DNA from: JBBREP01 sp963716525
GTDB lineage: Bacteria; Actinomycetota; Acidimicrobiia; IMCC26256; PALSA-610
Length of the DNA stretch: 64,000 nucleotides
Direction of reading: 5' to 3'
Assembly: GCA_963716525.1 (NCBI GenBank)
Contig: OY970315.1
Span: forward strand, 2,976,001 to 3,040,000
The notes beneath the pieces were generated by a model, which saw only the letters and a list, made by a program, of their open reading frames with translations, made no database searches and was not told the origin of the DNA. Below are positions 18,013-27,078 of this stretch, piece by piece (position 1 is the stretch's first letter; each line of letters starts with the position of its first letter). A program made the position numbers and the translations under genes.

Positions 18013-20007
18013 ATGCGACGGCTCAGGTGGCTCATGGCGTACGGGCTCGTGGCCGCGAGCCTCGTTCCGGTGGCCCGAGCGAGCGGCGCCGGTGCCGCTG
18101 GTGTCACTGGCGACGCGAGCGCCGCGGCGCCGGGCGGCGGGCGCTTCTCGGTTGGTGCCGGGGTCGCCGACATCACGCCACCGCGTGCGGGCACGCTCGC
18201 GCACGACCCTGCCGCCTGCAGCAACAACCCGGTGTACGACGGCCCCCACCACTTCGCGCTCGAGGAGCCGTACGCCGATGTCACGCACGCGGGCACCTAC
18301 GAAGCCGGTGACCCGTACTTCGACTGCAACGGCAACGGCCGGTGGGACGGCATCCTGCTCGGCGGCGGCGGCGACAATCCCCGGTTCGCGACCAAGGTGG
18401 CCGACCCGATCTCGGCTCGTGCCATCGCGGTGTCGAACGGTCGGCGCACGATCGTGGTCGAGGTCCTCGACAACGAAGGCGTGTTCAACGTCTACCAGCA
18501 ACGGATCCGTGCCAAGGTTGCCGCCGACGGCTACCGCACCGACGGCGTCTTCATCTCCGCCACGCACGACGAGTCGGCACCCGACACGCTCGGTATCTCG
18601 GGTATCGACCAGCTGACGTCGGGCGTCGACACCTACTACGCGAACTTCATGGTGAACCGCGGCGCGCGTGCGATCGAGAAGGCGCTGGACCACCGGCGAC
18701 CGGCGCGGATCCGCTTCGCGGAGGCGATCGAACCGGCGAACCTCCTGCAGTGCTTCTCGTCGTACCCGTTCGTCGACGACCAGCTGATGCCGGCGATGCA
18801 GGCCGTCGGCCTCGACGGTCACGTGATCGCGACGCTCGGCGACGTCAGCCAGCACGCCGAGACGCTCGGCTTCAACCCCGATGCCGATCAGCGGCGCTGG
18901 GTGAGCGCAGACTGGCCGCACGCCTTCCGCAATGCGCTCGAAGCCCGGTACGGCGGTGTCGCGGTCGAGATGGCGGGCTCCGTCGGCAGCGTCGAGACGC
19001 CCGAGGTGTTTCCCGCGCCGATCTCGCGTGTGCCGCAGGCATTCTTCGACGAGTCGCATCCTGCCGGCTGCCGGACGCTGTTCGCGTCGCACGGCACGCC
19101 GGTTCCCGTGGGTTACGCGGGCGAGACCCGGGTGCTCGGACGCACGCTCGCCGGCGCGGTGGGCGACGCGCTCGACCATTCGGGAACGTGGTCGGCGAGC
19201 ACCGAGCTCTGGGGTGCACGCAGCAACGCGTGCGTCACGCTCACGAACGCGCTGTTCTCGCTCGGTGCGCAGGTCGGCGTGTTCGCGGCGCGACCCGGTT
19301 ACGACCACAACTGCACGGTCGAGCACCGGCCGCTCGCCGACGGCGTCACCAGCGGGACCGAGCTACAGACGCAGGTGGCGGCGTTCGGCATCGGCGACGG
19401 CGAGTTCGTGTCCGTTCCCGGCGAGGTGTTCCCCTTCACCTACCTGCGCGGGTTCCTCGGCCCGAACGACATGCCGCACGCCGGTATCGCGCTGCCGCCG
19501 TGGATCATGCCGCACATGCACGGCCGCTACCGCTTCGTCGACGGGCTTGCCGAGGACATGCTCGGCTACATCTTCCCGCGCGGAAACGGCGTCGGCGTCC
19601 CGGGGGAGCCCGGTGCGACCGACGGCACCGATCGCTTCGGCTGCGGGCACTCCGATGACAGCGAGTCGACGGGTTCGGGCACTGGCGACGTCGTCGGCGC
19701 GGCGCTCGTCGGTGTGCTCGACAAGCACAGTGGTGTGCGCGAGGACATCCGCGCCGGTCGCTACGTGCTTCCCGGTGGTGCGCTCTCGCGCGACCCGCTC
19801 GGCCTGCCGGCCTCGATCAAGTGCAACGTCGACACCGTGTTCCACCCCACCGGACCGGCGGTGGCGGTAAAGGCCGGCGGACGGGTCGTGCACCCCCACG
19901 CGTGGATGTCGTTGTCGGGTCGCCCGCAGTCGCATCCTGACCGCAACACGCGCGGCTGGATCGACGCGTCGGGTGCGCGCCACTGGCTCGACGTCTACAC
20001 GGCATAG
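18013..20007 (+). CDS. Secreted neutral/alkaline ceramidase-like protein
   Basis: 664 residues from ATG 18013, with GGGGGAG ribosome-binding site about six bases upstream. A signal peptide covers residues 1-27 (MRRLRWLMAYGLVAASL..ARA). The mature start VGAGVADITPP is the hallmark opening of the neutral/alkaline non-lysosomal ceramidase N-terminal domain. Candidate metal-site residues are in SATHDESAPDT and GDVSQHAE. Ceramidases hydrolyse ceramide to sphingosine and fatty acid, but many bacterial proteins with this domain have unknown substrates. The gene stands alone between the KdpE-like regulator and an acyl-CoA dehydrogenase. Confidence 0.78.
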   Translation: MRRLRWLMAYGLVAASLVPVARASGAGAAGVTGDASAAAPGGGRFSVGAGVADITPPRAGTLAHDPAACSNNPVYDGPHHFALEEPYADVTHAGTYEAGDPYFDCNGNGRWDGILLGGGGDNPRFATKVADPISARAIAVSNGRRTIVVEVLDNEGVFNVYQQRIRAKVAADGYRTDGVFISATHDESAPDTLGISGIDQLTSGVDTYYANFMVNRGARAIEKALDHRRPARIRFAEAIEPANLLQCFSSYPFVDDQLMPAMQAVGLDGHVIATLGDVSQHAETLGFNPDADQRRWVSADWPHAFRNALEARYGGVAVEMAGSVGSVETPEVFPAPISRVPQAFFDESHPAGCRTLFASHGTPVPVGYAGETRVLGRTLAGAVGDALDHSGTWSASTELWGARSNACVTLTNALFSLGAQVGVFAARPGYDHNCTVEHRPLADGVTSGTELQTQVAAFGIGDGEFVSVPGEVFPFTYLRGFLGPNDMPHAGIALPPWIMPHMHGRYRFVDGLAEDMLGYIFPRGNGVGVPGEPGATDGTDRFGCGHSDDSESTGSGTGDVVGAALVGVLDKHSGVREDIRAGRYVLPGGALSRDPLGLPASIKCNVDTVFHPTGPAVAVKAGGRVVHPHAWMSLSGRPQSHPDRNTRGWIDASGARHWLDVYTA

Positions 20008-20045
20008 CGCCGGTGTCCGAGGCGTCCAGCGGACCGGCGTCGCGG

Positions 20046-20051
20046 TACGTT
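20046..20051 (+). promoter_or_regulatory. -10 box TACGTT, leaderless promoter of acyl-CoA dehydrogenase pair
   Basis: TACGTT lies eight bases before ATG 20060. It supports that start rather than the in-frame upstream ATG at 19973, which lies within the ceramidase-like gene. Confidence 0.5.
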
Positions 20052-20059
20052 GCCGCCCG

Positions 20060-21196
20060 ATGGAGCTGGCGTACTCGGAGGCGGACGAGGGGTTCCGGGC
20101 CGCGCTCCGGGCCTGGCTCGCACGCGCGCTGGCCGACGTGCCGGCGCAGCCACAACGTGAGGACTGGGCGGCGCGCCGGCGCTGGGACACCGACTGGCAG
20201 CGGCGCCTCTTCGACGCCGGGTACGCCGGGCTGCACTGGCCCGCGGAGTACGGCGGCCGGGGCGCGTCACCCACCGAGCAGCTGATCTTCTACGAAGAGA
20301 CCACACGCGCCCATGCACCGTACGTGGGATGCAACTTCGTGGGCCTCTTGCACGCGGGTCCGACGCTCATCGAGGAGGGCACCGACGCGCAGAAGGCCGA
20401 GCACCTGCCGCGGGTGCTGCGCGGTGAGGAGGTGTGGTGCCAGGGCTTTTCCGAGCCGGGCGCCGGCAGCGACCTCGCGTCACTGCGCACCCGGGCCGAG
20501 CGCGACGGCGACCACTACGTGCTCAACGGCCAGAAGATCTGGTGCAGCTTCGGACACATCGCCGACGTCGGCGAGTTCCTCGTGCGTACCGACCCCGACG
20601 CGCCGAAGCACAAGGGCATCTCCTGGCTGATCCTCCCGATGGACCTGCCCGGCATCGAGATCCGCCCCATCAAGACCGTGCTCGGCAGCTCGGAGTTCTG
20701 CGAGGTCTTCCTCACCGACGTGCGCGTGCCGGTGGCGAACCGCGTCGGCGCCGAGAACGACGGATGGCGCGTCACGAACGTGACGTTGAAGTACGAGCGG
20801 GGCACCGCGTTCGTGTCGGAGCTGATCGACTCGTTGCGCCTCGTGACTGCTGTCGTGCCGCTCGTGCACGACGACGCGCAACGCGTGGAGCTCGGTCGCT
20901 GCATGGCCGAGTTCGAGGCGCTGTGGTCGCTCACGAAGCGCAACGTGAGCCAGCAGGCGCGGGGCCGCCCGAGCCCGGGCTCGATGATGATCAAGCTCGC
21001 CTACAGCGAGGCCCGCCAGCGATTCGGCGAGCTGTGCATCCGGGTCCTCGACCGCGGCGCGCTCGCCATCGAGGGCAACGAGCTCGTGGAGGAACGCCTG
21101 CGCACGCTCGCGCTCACGATCGCAGCCGGCGCGAGCCAGATCCAGCGCAACATCATCAGCGAGCGCGTGCTCGGACTGCCGAGGGAGCCGCGATGA
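20060..21196 (+). CDS. Acyl-CoA dehydrogenase (large subunit type)
   Basis: 378 residues. FAD-dependent acyl-CoA dehydrogenase introducing an alpha,beta double bond in a CoA thioester. Motifs: WPAEYGGRGA near residue 56, FAD-contacting WCQGFSEPGAGSDLASL near residue 125, NGQKIWCSFGH, and C-terminal QIQRNIISERVLGLPREP. It is followed within 35 bases by a second, divergent acyl-CoA dehydrogenase. This arrangement is typical of heteromeric FadE pairs acting on steroid side chains in mycobacteria (FadE26-27, FadE28-29 type). Confidence 0.88.
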   Translation: MELAYSEADEGFRAALRAWLARALADVPAQPQREDWAARRRWDTDWQRRLFDAGYAGLHWPAEYGGRGASPTEQLIFYEETTRAHAPYVGCNFVGLLHAGPTLIEEGTDAQKAEHLPRVLRGEEVWCQGFSEPGAGSDLASLRTRAERDGDHYVLNGQKIWCSFGHIADVGEFLVRTDPDAPKHKGISWLILPMDLPGIEIRPIKTVLGSSEFCEVFLTDVRVPVANRVGAENDGWRVTNVTLKYERGTAFVSELIDSLRLVTAVVPLVHDDAQRVELGRCMAEFEALWSLTKRNVSQQARGRPSPGSMMIKLAYSEARQRFGELCIRVLDRGALAIEGNELVEERLRTLALTIAAGASQIQRNIISERVLGLPREPR

Positions 21197-21230
21197 CCGC
21201 GCAGTGGGCGACGAGCCTCCGGGGGCGCGC

Positions 21231-22160
21231 GTGAACCTCGACCTCGACGACGATCAGCTCGCGCTGCGCGACGGCATCCGCGCGCTGCTCGACGGCCGTT
21301 TCCGCAGCGATCGCATCCGGCGCGGTTACGACGCGGCGATGCACGACGAGCTCGTCGAGGCCGGCGTGTACTCGCTGCTCGCCGACGGCTTCTCGTGGGC
21401 CGACGCGGTGGTCGTGTTCGAGCAGCTCGGCGAGTACGTGGTGCCGGGACCGCTCGTCGCGACGTTCCTCGTCGCGACCATGGGCGGTCGCGACGGCCCC
21501 GCCCTGCCCGTGAGCCATCTCGACCACGCCGGGCCCGCCACGCCACTGCTCGTCGAGCATCCCGACACCGTCACGCACGTGCTCGTCGTCGACGACGGTG
21601 GGATACGTCTCGTCGACCGGTCGGTGCTCGGGGGCACGCCGGTCACGTGGCCGCTCGACCCGCTCACCCCGCTGCTGCGCATCGAGGCGATCCCTGCCGG
21701 CACAGCGTCGGGCGGCGCCGCGGCCGCGGCGCAAGCCCGCCTGCACGGTGCGGTGCTCACCGCCGCCTTCGCCGCGGGGATGGCGTCGCGGCTCACCGAG
21801 CTGTCGGTGGCCTACGCCAAGGAACGGGCGCAGTTCGACCGCCCCATCGGCTCGTTCCAGGCGATCAAGCACCTCCTCGCCGACATGGCGGCGCGCACCG
21901 AGGTGGCGCGCGCCGCCGTGTACGCCGCGGGTGCGGCGCTCGTCGACCCCGGCTCGGAGGACGTCGCCCGGGCGGCGTCGGTCGCCAAGGTCGTGGCCGG
22001 CGAGGCGGCGATCGTCAACGGCAAGACGGCCACACAGGTGCACGGCGGGATGGGCTACACGTGGGAGGTCGACGTGCACCTCTACCTGAAGCGGGCCTGG
22101 CTGCTCGACACCCACTTCGGCAGCGTCGAGCAGCACTCGCGGGCCCTGGTCGCGAGCTGA
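21231..22160 (+). CDS. Acyl-CoA dehydrogenase (partner subunit)
   Basis: 309 residues from GTG 21231; the frame extends to 21204 but starts there with no homology. Short and divergent in the N-terminal domain, as for the small partner of heteromeric FadE complexes. The C-terminal domain is well kept: YAKERAQFDRPIGSFQAIKHLLADM and the signature TQVHGGMGYTWEVDVHLYLKRAWLL. The catalytic base of standard enzymes is not obvious, so active sites may be shared with the product of 20060-21196. Confidence 0.86.
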   Translation: MNLDLDDDQLALRDGIRALLDGRFRSDRIRRGYDAAMHDELVEAGVYSLLADGFSWADAVVVFEQLGEYVVPGPLVATFLVATMGGRDGPALPVSHLDHAGPATPLLVEHPDTVTHVLVVDDGGIRLVDRSVLGGTPVTWPLDPLTPLLRIEAIPAGTASGGAAAAAQARLHGAVLTAAFAAGMASRLTELSVAYAKERAQFDRPIGSFQAIKHLLADMAARTEVARAAVYAAGAALVDPGSEDVARAASVAKVVAGEAAIVNGKTATQVHGGMGYTWEVDVHLYLKRAWLLDTHFGSVEQHSRALVAS

Positions 22161-22213
22161 TCCGAAGCGGCCGGGTTTCAAGGCCGGCGGCCCGTTGGGC
22201 CGATGTTGACACG

Positions 22214-23035
22214 GTGAAGCTGTGCCCGGGGTGCGACTATCTCGTGCCGTCGTCGTGGGACGCATGCGAGCGATGCGGCACCCCGCTCGAGCGGGCCGGA
22301 CCGCTCGAGCCGCTGGCGACGGCGGCCGCGACGCGAATCGGCGGTGCCCGGCCGGACCTCGACGTGCCCCGCCGAGCCATGGTGGCGGGGGACTGGGACC
22401 CGATGCCCGCGCCGCGCCGGGTCGTGCGGCGTGAGAGCGCCTGGGTCACCGGCGACGATCCGCCCCGGCGCCGCTGGCGCATCCCGGTGATCGGGCCCCT
22501 GGCCGTGGTCGTGGCCGTGGCCAGCATGATGGTCGCCTGGCAGCGCTTCACGAACCCGCCCGTCCCCAAGGCGCTACGACGCTGGGCCGAGCACGGTGCG
22601 GGCGTGGTGCTCGCCCCGAGCGGCGCCGGCTTCCGCGTGCGCCTGCCCGCGTCGCCCACGATCGTCGGCACGCAGGTCACTCTCGGCCCCGGTCTCCAGG
22701 GCAGCGCCGACGTGGCGATGTCGCGTGTCGGTCCCTACGAGGTCGGCGCAGTGTGGCTGCCGGTCGCCTCCGGCACCCTCGACGTGGCGGGCAGCGACCC
22801 GCTGACCGTCGCCGGCGACATCGCCGGCCGCGCCGCCAACTTCCGCATCGAAGTCCCCGACACGACGCACCAGAACGGGCTCCCCGCGCTCGACGCCGAG
22901 GTGTCGCACGAGTCGCAGGACGGCGAGGCGCTCGTGGTGGTGCACGGCACATGGATCTACGCGGTGGTCATCAGCGGTCCCGGCGACCTCACCGCCGCCT
23001 TCAGCGACCTCCGCAAGGTGTTCGCGGTGACGTGA
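22214..23035 (+). CDS. Zinc-ribbon single-pass membrane protein
   Basis: 273 residues from GTG 22214. A CPGC..CERC zinc ribbon is at residues 4-22, a charged linker follows, then one membrane segment (residues about 95-115, IPVIGPLAVVVAVASMMVAW). A roughly 150-residue extracytoplasmic domain follows, beginning after a FRVRLP strand, similar to DUF-type domains of actinobacterial surface proteins. No enzyme motif. A cytoplasmic zinc ribbon with an external sensor-like domain suggests a small signalling or assembly protein; the function is unknown. Confidence 0.72.
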   Translation: MKLCPGCDYLVPSSWDACERCGTPLERAGPLEPLATAAATRIGGARPDLDVPRRAMVAGDWDPMPAPRRVVRRESAWVTGDDPPRRRWRIPVIGPLAVVVAVASMMVAWQRFTNPPVPKALRRWAEHGAGVVLAPSGAGFRVRLPASPTIVGTQVTLGPGLQGSADVAMSRVGPYEVGAVWLPVASGTLDVAGSDPLTVAGDIAGRAANFRIEVPDTTHQNGLPALDAEVSHESQDGEALVVVHGTWIYAVVISGPGDLTAAFSDLRKVFAVT

Positions 23036-23094
23036 TCGCTCACTTGGCGCCGGCGTCGCGCGCCTCGTTAGCGTCGCCGCCCGAGCGTCGGTGA

Positions 23095-23109
23095 GCCGGG
23101 TATCCCGGC
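23095..23109 (+). promoter_or_regulatory. Hairpin in 5' leader of Ltp thiolase gene
   Basis: GCCGGGTATCCCGGC is a perfect six-base-pair stem with a three-base loop. It lies between a TAGCGT box (23069-23074) and the ATG at 23166, whose ribosome-binding site is AGAGGTAAG. Flanking CGGTG and CACCG could form an outer stem. Confidence 0.4.
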
Positions 23110-23165
23110 GAGCAGCGAGGGAAGGCCCACCGCCCGTGACCGGAGCGAACAAGAGGTAAGCGGCG

Positions 23166-24322
23166 ATGGCTCGCGACGTATGCATCGTGGGAGTCGGGCA
23201 CAGCGACGGACCCGTCGCGGAGGGCCGCTCCGGGATCCAGCTGATCGCCCAGGCGTTCCGCGGCGCGCTCGACGACTGCGGATTCACCAAGTACGACATC
23301 GACGGCCTCGCGAGCGCCGGCTACGGCGGCATGCACGACGTGATGGTGGCGGAGTACTTCGGCATGCAGCCGCACTGGCTCGAGTCGACGAGCGTGGGTG
23401 GTAGCAGCTTCGAGTTCCACGCCATGCATGCCTACCGGGCGATCCAAGCCGGCGACGTCGACACCGTGGCGATCGTCTACGGCAACAACCAGCTGTCGCA
23501 CTTCGGCCGCACGCTCGGCACCGGCGGCGGTGGCCGCTTCGGCGCGCCCCCGGCCCGATGCGCTACGAGCTCGGCGCGGGCCTCACGCTCGTCGGCGCGT
23601 ATGCCATCGCGGCCCGGCGCCACATGCACGAGTACGGCACGACCTCGGAACAGCTCGCTTCGATCGCGGTGCAGACCCGGGAGCACGCAGCGCGCAACGC
23701 CAACGCGATGTACCGCACGCCGATCACCGTCGACGACGTGCTCTCCTCGAAGCTCGTCGCCGACCCGTTGCACAAGCTCGACTGCTGTGCGATCACCGAC
23801 GGCGGCTGCGCCATCATCATGACCACCGCGGAGCGCGCCGCGGCACTGCCGGGCCGGAAGGTGTACGTGCGCGGCGCGGCGGGCGGCACCACGCACCATT
23901 CGATCCAGGCGATGCCCGACATGACCCGCACGGCGGCCGCGGTGAGCGGCCCGAAGGCGTTCGCCGACGCGGGCATCACGCCGCGGGACGTCGACGTGTT
24001 CTGCGCCTACGACTCGTTCACCTACACCGTGCTCGTGACGCTCGAGGACCTCGGCTTCGCGCCGAAGGGCGAAGGTGGGCCGTTCGTGGCCGACGGCAAC
24101 CTCCGGCTCGGCGGGGCGCTGCCGACGAACCCCGACGGCGGCGGACTCTCGAACACGCATCCCGGCATGCGCGGCCTGTTCCTCCTGTGCGAAGCGGCGC
24201 GCCAGTTGCGGGGCGAGGCGGGCGACAGCCAGGTGCAGGGCGCGGAGATCGCGGTGTGCAACGGCAGCGGCGGCTGGCTGTCGACCCAGGGCACGGTGGT
24301 GCTCGGAACGGAACCCCGATGA
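23166..24322 (+). CDS. Thiolase-like lipid-transfer protein (Ltp type), frameshifted near 23551
   Basis: About 385 residues when repaired. The first frame (23166 on) has MARDVCIVGVGHS and ends its homology at GGGGRFGAPP. A CCCCC run at 23549-23553 appears one base short, and the second frame continues GPMRYELGAGLTLVGAYAIA to 24322. The normal thiolase nucleophile position (Cys in a CASG/CATG loop) reads STSVGGSSFEFH here, with no cysteine. It is therefore unlikely to be a thiolytic enzyme and better fits Ltp2-like aldolases that cleave steroid side chains together with a DUF35 partner. That partner is encoded next, with ATGA overlap. Confidence 0.78.
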
Positions 24323-24757
24323 CGGACGCTCGTGCAAGCTGGGCGGAGACACCGAAGTGGCTGATGCCCGCGCCCGATGCCGACGACCGCGAGTTCTGGG
24401 AGGGTGCGGGCCGCGGGGAGCTGCGCATCCAGCACTGCAAGGAGTGCGGTCTCTACCAGCACTACGCCCGCATGCTCTGCTCGCACTGCTCGTCGTGGGA
24501 CGTCGAATGGGTGACCGCGAGCGGCCGGGGCACGATCCACTCGTTCACGGTGATCCGCCAGAACGGCATCCCGCCGTTCCCCGACCGGGTGCCGTTCGTG
24601 GTGGCCGTCGTCGAGCTCGACGAGCCTGGTGCCCGGGTGCTCGGCGCGATGCCGTCGACCGCGCCCGACGCCGCCGCGATCGGCATGCGCGTCGCGCGCG
24701 ACGTTCCGCCCGGCGGGCAACGGCACCGGGTTCGTCGATTTCGAGGCAGAGTCCTGA
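24319..24757 (+). CDS. DUF35 OB-fold/zinc-ribbon protein, frameshifted near 24716
   Basis: ATG 24319 overlaps the thiolase stop. About 145 residues when repaired. Rubredoxin-like zinc ribbon: HCKECGLYQHYARMLCSHC. The OB-fold begins at GTIHSFTVIRQNGIPPF. One extra G in a GGG run near 24716 moves the tail into another frame; repaired, it ends NGTGFVDFEAES and stops at 24757. Unrepaired, the frame runs on into the TetR gene and looks like a DUF35-TetR fusion, which I reject. DUF35 proteins bind and activate Ltp-type thiolases, as in the Ltp2-ChsH2 complex. Confidence 0.8.
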
Positions 24758-24843
24758 GCCGCCGCGGCGCCGGCTGGGCCTCCGGGCCGGCCACGAGCGA
24801 CACCCGTGCGATCGACGGGCGCACCATCGGCGCGCGTGGTGCG

Positions 24844-25422
24844 GTGACTCGCCGTCGCCTGCTCGACGCGACGGCCGCGCTGTTGCATGACCGCGGGGTG
24901 CTCGAGCTGCGCGTCGTCGACATCGCGCGTGCGGTCGGCACCAGTTCGTCGACCTATTACCAGTACTTTCGCGACGTCGACGAGGCGGTGCTCGAACTGG
25001 CCGACGAGATCGGTGCGCGCGACGTCGAGCCGCTCGCGCACCTGCTCGACGAGCCGTGGGACGCCGACAGAGGCCTCGACCGCGCGCGCACGCTCGTGGA
25101 GCGGTTCATCGACGTGTGGGACGCGCACAGTGCCGTGCTGCGTACGCGCAACCTCGCCGCGCAGGAGGGCGACCCGCGCTTTCGTGCAACGAGAACCCGT
25201 TCGAACCGGCCGTTTCTCGAAGGCTTCGCGGCGCAGGTGCGCGCGCACCAAGCCGAAGGTCGTATCGCGGCCGAGCTGTCACCGATGGCCGCGGCCGCCG
25301 CACTGATGGCGCTCATCGAGCGCATGGCCGCGTTCCATTCGGATCTCGCCGCGCTCGGCGTATCGCGTGACGACGTCGTCGAGACCACCGCTCGCATCGT
25401 TTTCGACACTGTCGTAGGGTGA
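24844..25422 (+). CDS. TetR-family transcriptional regulator
   Basis: About 192 residues from GTG 24844. The TetR helix-turn-helix is complete: TRRRLLDATAALLHDRG, VVDIARAVGTSSSTYYQYF. The C-terminal ligand domain is typical in length. Family-like residues TIGARGA just before the GTG suggest the true start may lie further up; no good start codon is in frame there, so the 5' end is uncertain. The location, directly after an Ltp/DUF35 pair and before an aldehyde dehydrogenase, suggests a repressor of this catabolic segment that responds to a CoA thioester, as KstR-type regulators do. Confidence 0.82.
   Translation: MTRRRLLDATAALLHDRGVLELRVVDIARAVGTSSSTYYQYFRDVDEAVLELADEIGARDVEPLAHLLDEPWDADRGLDRARTLVERFIDVWDAHSAVLRTRNLAAQEGDPRFRATRTRSNRPFLEGFAAQVRAHQAEGRIAAELSPMAAAAALMALIERMAAFHSDLAALGVSRDDVVETTARIVFDTVVG
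25415..25420 (+). promoter_or_regulatory. -10 box TAGGGT inside the 3' end of tetR, leaderless promoter of aldehyde dehydrogenase
   Basis: TAGGGT overlaps the last codons of the TetR gene and lies six bases before ATG 25427. The dehydrogenase could thus be transcribed independently of the upstream operon. Confidence 0.45.
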
Positions 25423-25426
25423 CCAC

Positions 25427-26883
25427 ATGGACTTCGAAGCGCTCATGCTGATCGACGGGAAGCTCGTCACGGCCGAGGGCGGCCGCACGTACGACAACGT
25501 CAATCCCGCCACTGAAGAGGTCATCGGGCCGGTCGCCGACGCCTCACCCGGCGACATGGAGCGCGCCGTCGCGGCGGCGCGGCGCGCGTTCGACGACACG
25601 ACGTGGGCCACCGACCGCGCGTTCCGTACGCGTTGTCTCACGCAGCTGCACGACGCGCTGCTGAAGTCGAAGGAGGAGCTGCGCGCGCAGATCGTGGCCG
25701 AGGTCGGTACGCCGATCGCGCTGACGTTCGCGATCCAGCAGGACACCTGCATCGACGACATGGTGTGGGACATCGAGCTCGCCGAGCGCTACCAGTGGGA
25801 GCAGGAGCTCGGCGCGCACGAGTTCTTCGGGATGCGCAGCAACCGGCTCGTGGTGAAGGAGCCGATCGGCGTGGTGGGTGCGATCACTCCGTGGAACTTC
25901 CCGTTCATGCTGAACCTCTCGAAGATCACGCCGGCGCTCGCGGCCGGGTGCACGGTCGTGTTGAAACCGGCCCCCGACACGCCGTACTCGGCCACGTGGA
26001 TCGGCAAGCTCGCCGCCGAGGAGACCGACATCCCGCCCGGGGTGCTCAACGTGGTCACGGCGTCGGATCCTGCGGAGGTCGCCGAGGTACTCACCGGGTC
26101 GCCCGGCGTCGACATGATCTCGTTCACGGGCTCGTCGGCCGTCGGCAAGCGCATCACCGAGCGCGCCGCCTCGAACCTGAAGCGCGTGTTCCTCGAGCTC
26201 GGCGGCAAGTCGGCGAACATCGTGCTCGACGACGCCGATTTCGCCTCGGTCCTGCCCGGCGCGTCGATGACGTGCATCCACAGCGGCCAGGGTTGCGCCA
26301 TCACGACGCGCTTGTTGCTGCCACGTTCGCGCTACGACGAGGGCGTCGAGATCGTGCGGGCCGGTTTCGAATCGTTCGCCTACGGCGACCCGAACGAGTT
26401 CGAGAACATGGCGGGGCCGCTGATCAACGCGCGCCAGCGCGAGCGGGTGCTCGGCTTCATCGAGAAGGGCAAGCAGGAGGGCGCGCGCTGTTCGTGGGCG
26501 GCGGTCCCGCCACCCAGTTCGAGCGCGGCTTCTACGTGCAGCCCACCCTGTTCGTCGACGTCGACCCGAGCTCGACGATCGCGCAGGAGGAAATCTTCGG
26601 TCCCGTGCTCGCCGTGATCCAGTTCGACGACGACGACGATGCCGTACGCATCGCGAACAACTCCCGCTACGGGCTCTCGGGCGCGGTCACCTCGGCGTCG
26701 CTCGACCGGGCGCTCGCCGTCGCCCGCCGCATCCGTACCGGCACCGTCTCGGTGAACGGCGGCCAGTGGTTCGGTCCCGACTCGCCGTTCGGCGGCTACC
26801 GGGAATCGGGCAGCGGCCGCGAGCACGGCGTGCTCGGCTTCGAGGAGTACCTCGAGACCAAGACGATCGGCCTGCCCACCTGA
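25427..26883 (+). CDS. NAD-dependent aldehyde dehydrogenase, frameshifted near 26489
   Basis: About 485 residues when repaired. The first frame (25427..26617) holds the Rossmann segment ITPWNFPFMLNLSKITPALAAG, FTGSSAVGKRI, the general base in FLELGGKSANIVLDDADF, and the nucleophile in HSGQGCAITTRLLLP. After GKQEGAR, one base appears missing in GGCGCGCGCTG near 26489. The other frame continues LFVGGGPATQFERGFYVQPTLF with EEIFGPVLAVIQF and ends at 26883. Both halves together cover the whole ALDH fold. It would oxidise an aldehyde, for example propionaldehyde-type products of side-chain cleavage, to an acid; the substrate is inferred. Confidence 0.85.
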
Positions 26884-26917
26884 GGTCGCGCCCGGGGCGC
26901 GCCGCTGCCTGGACAGA

Positions 26918-26950
26918 CAAGCGCCGGCGGGGGCGGGCCGTCGGCGCTTG
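26918..26950 (+). terminator. Hairpin terminator after aldehyde dehydrogenase
   Basis: CAAGCGCCG (26918-26926) pairs exactly with CGGCGCTTG (26942-26950) around a 15-base G-rich loop, 35 bases after the stop at 26883. No U-tail, as is common in high-GC actinobacteria. Confidence 0.6.
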
Positions 26951-27066
26951 GTATCGACGAACCCTGCACGTCCAGCCGTGAGGGGCGCACGCCCGGGGAA
27001 GCAGGGCTCGTCGTCCCATATCCAACACCGTCTGCACCGCGGATATTGCGCGCCTGAGAGCCGGCA

Positions 27067-27072
27067 TACGAT
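27067..27072 (+). promoter_or_regulatory. -10 box TACGAT, leaderless promoter of class II aldolase gene
   Basis: TACGAT lies six bases before ATG 27079 and downstream of the hairpin terminator, so it starts a new transcription unit. Confidence 0.5.
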
Positions 27073-27078
27073 TGGCGC

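Noticed and set aside
21193..21234. Short frame from ATG 21193 between the two acyl-CoA dehydrogenases
   Set aside because: Fourteen codons without homology; the second dehydrogenase starts at GTG 21231.
23081..23165. Known riboswitch in the leader of the Ltp thiolase gene
   Set aside because: I compared by eye with SAM, SAH, fluoride and cobalamin signatures and found no match.
24319..25422. DUF35-TetR fusion protein
   Set aside because: A one-base change near 24716 restores the normal DUF35 C-terminus and stop; the fusion is a frame artefact.
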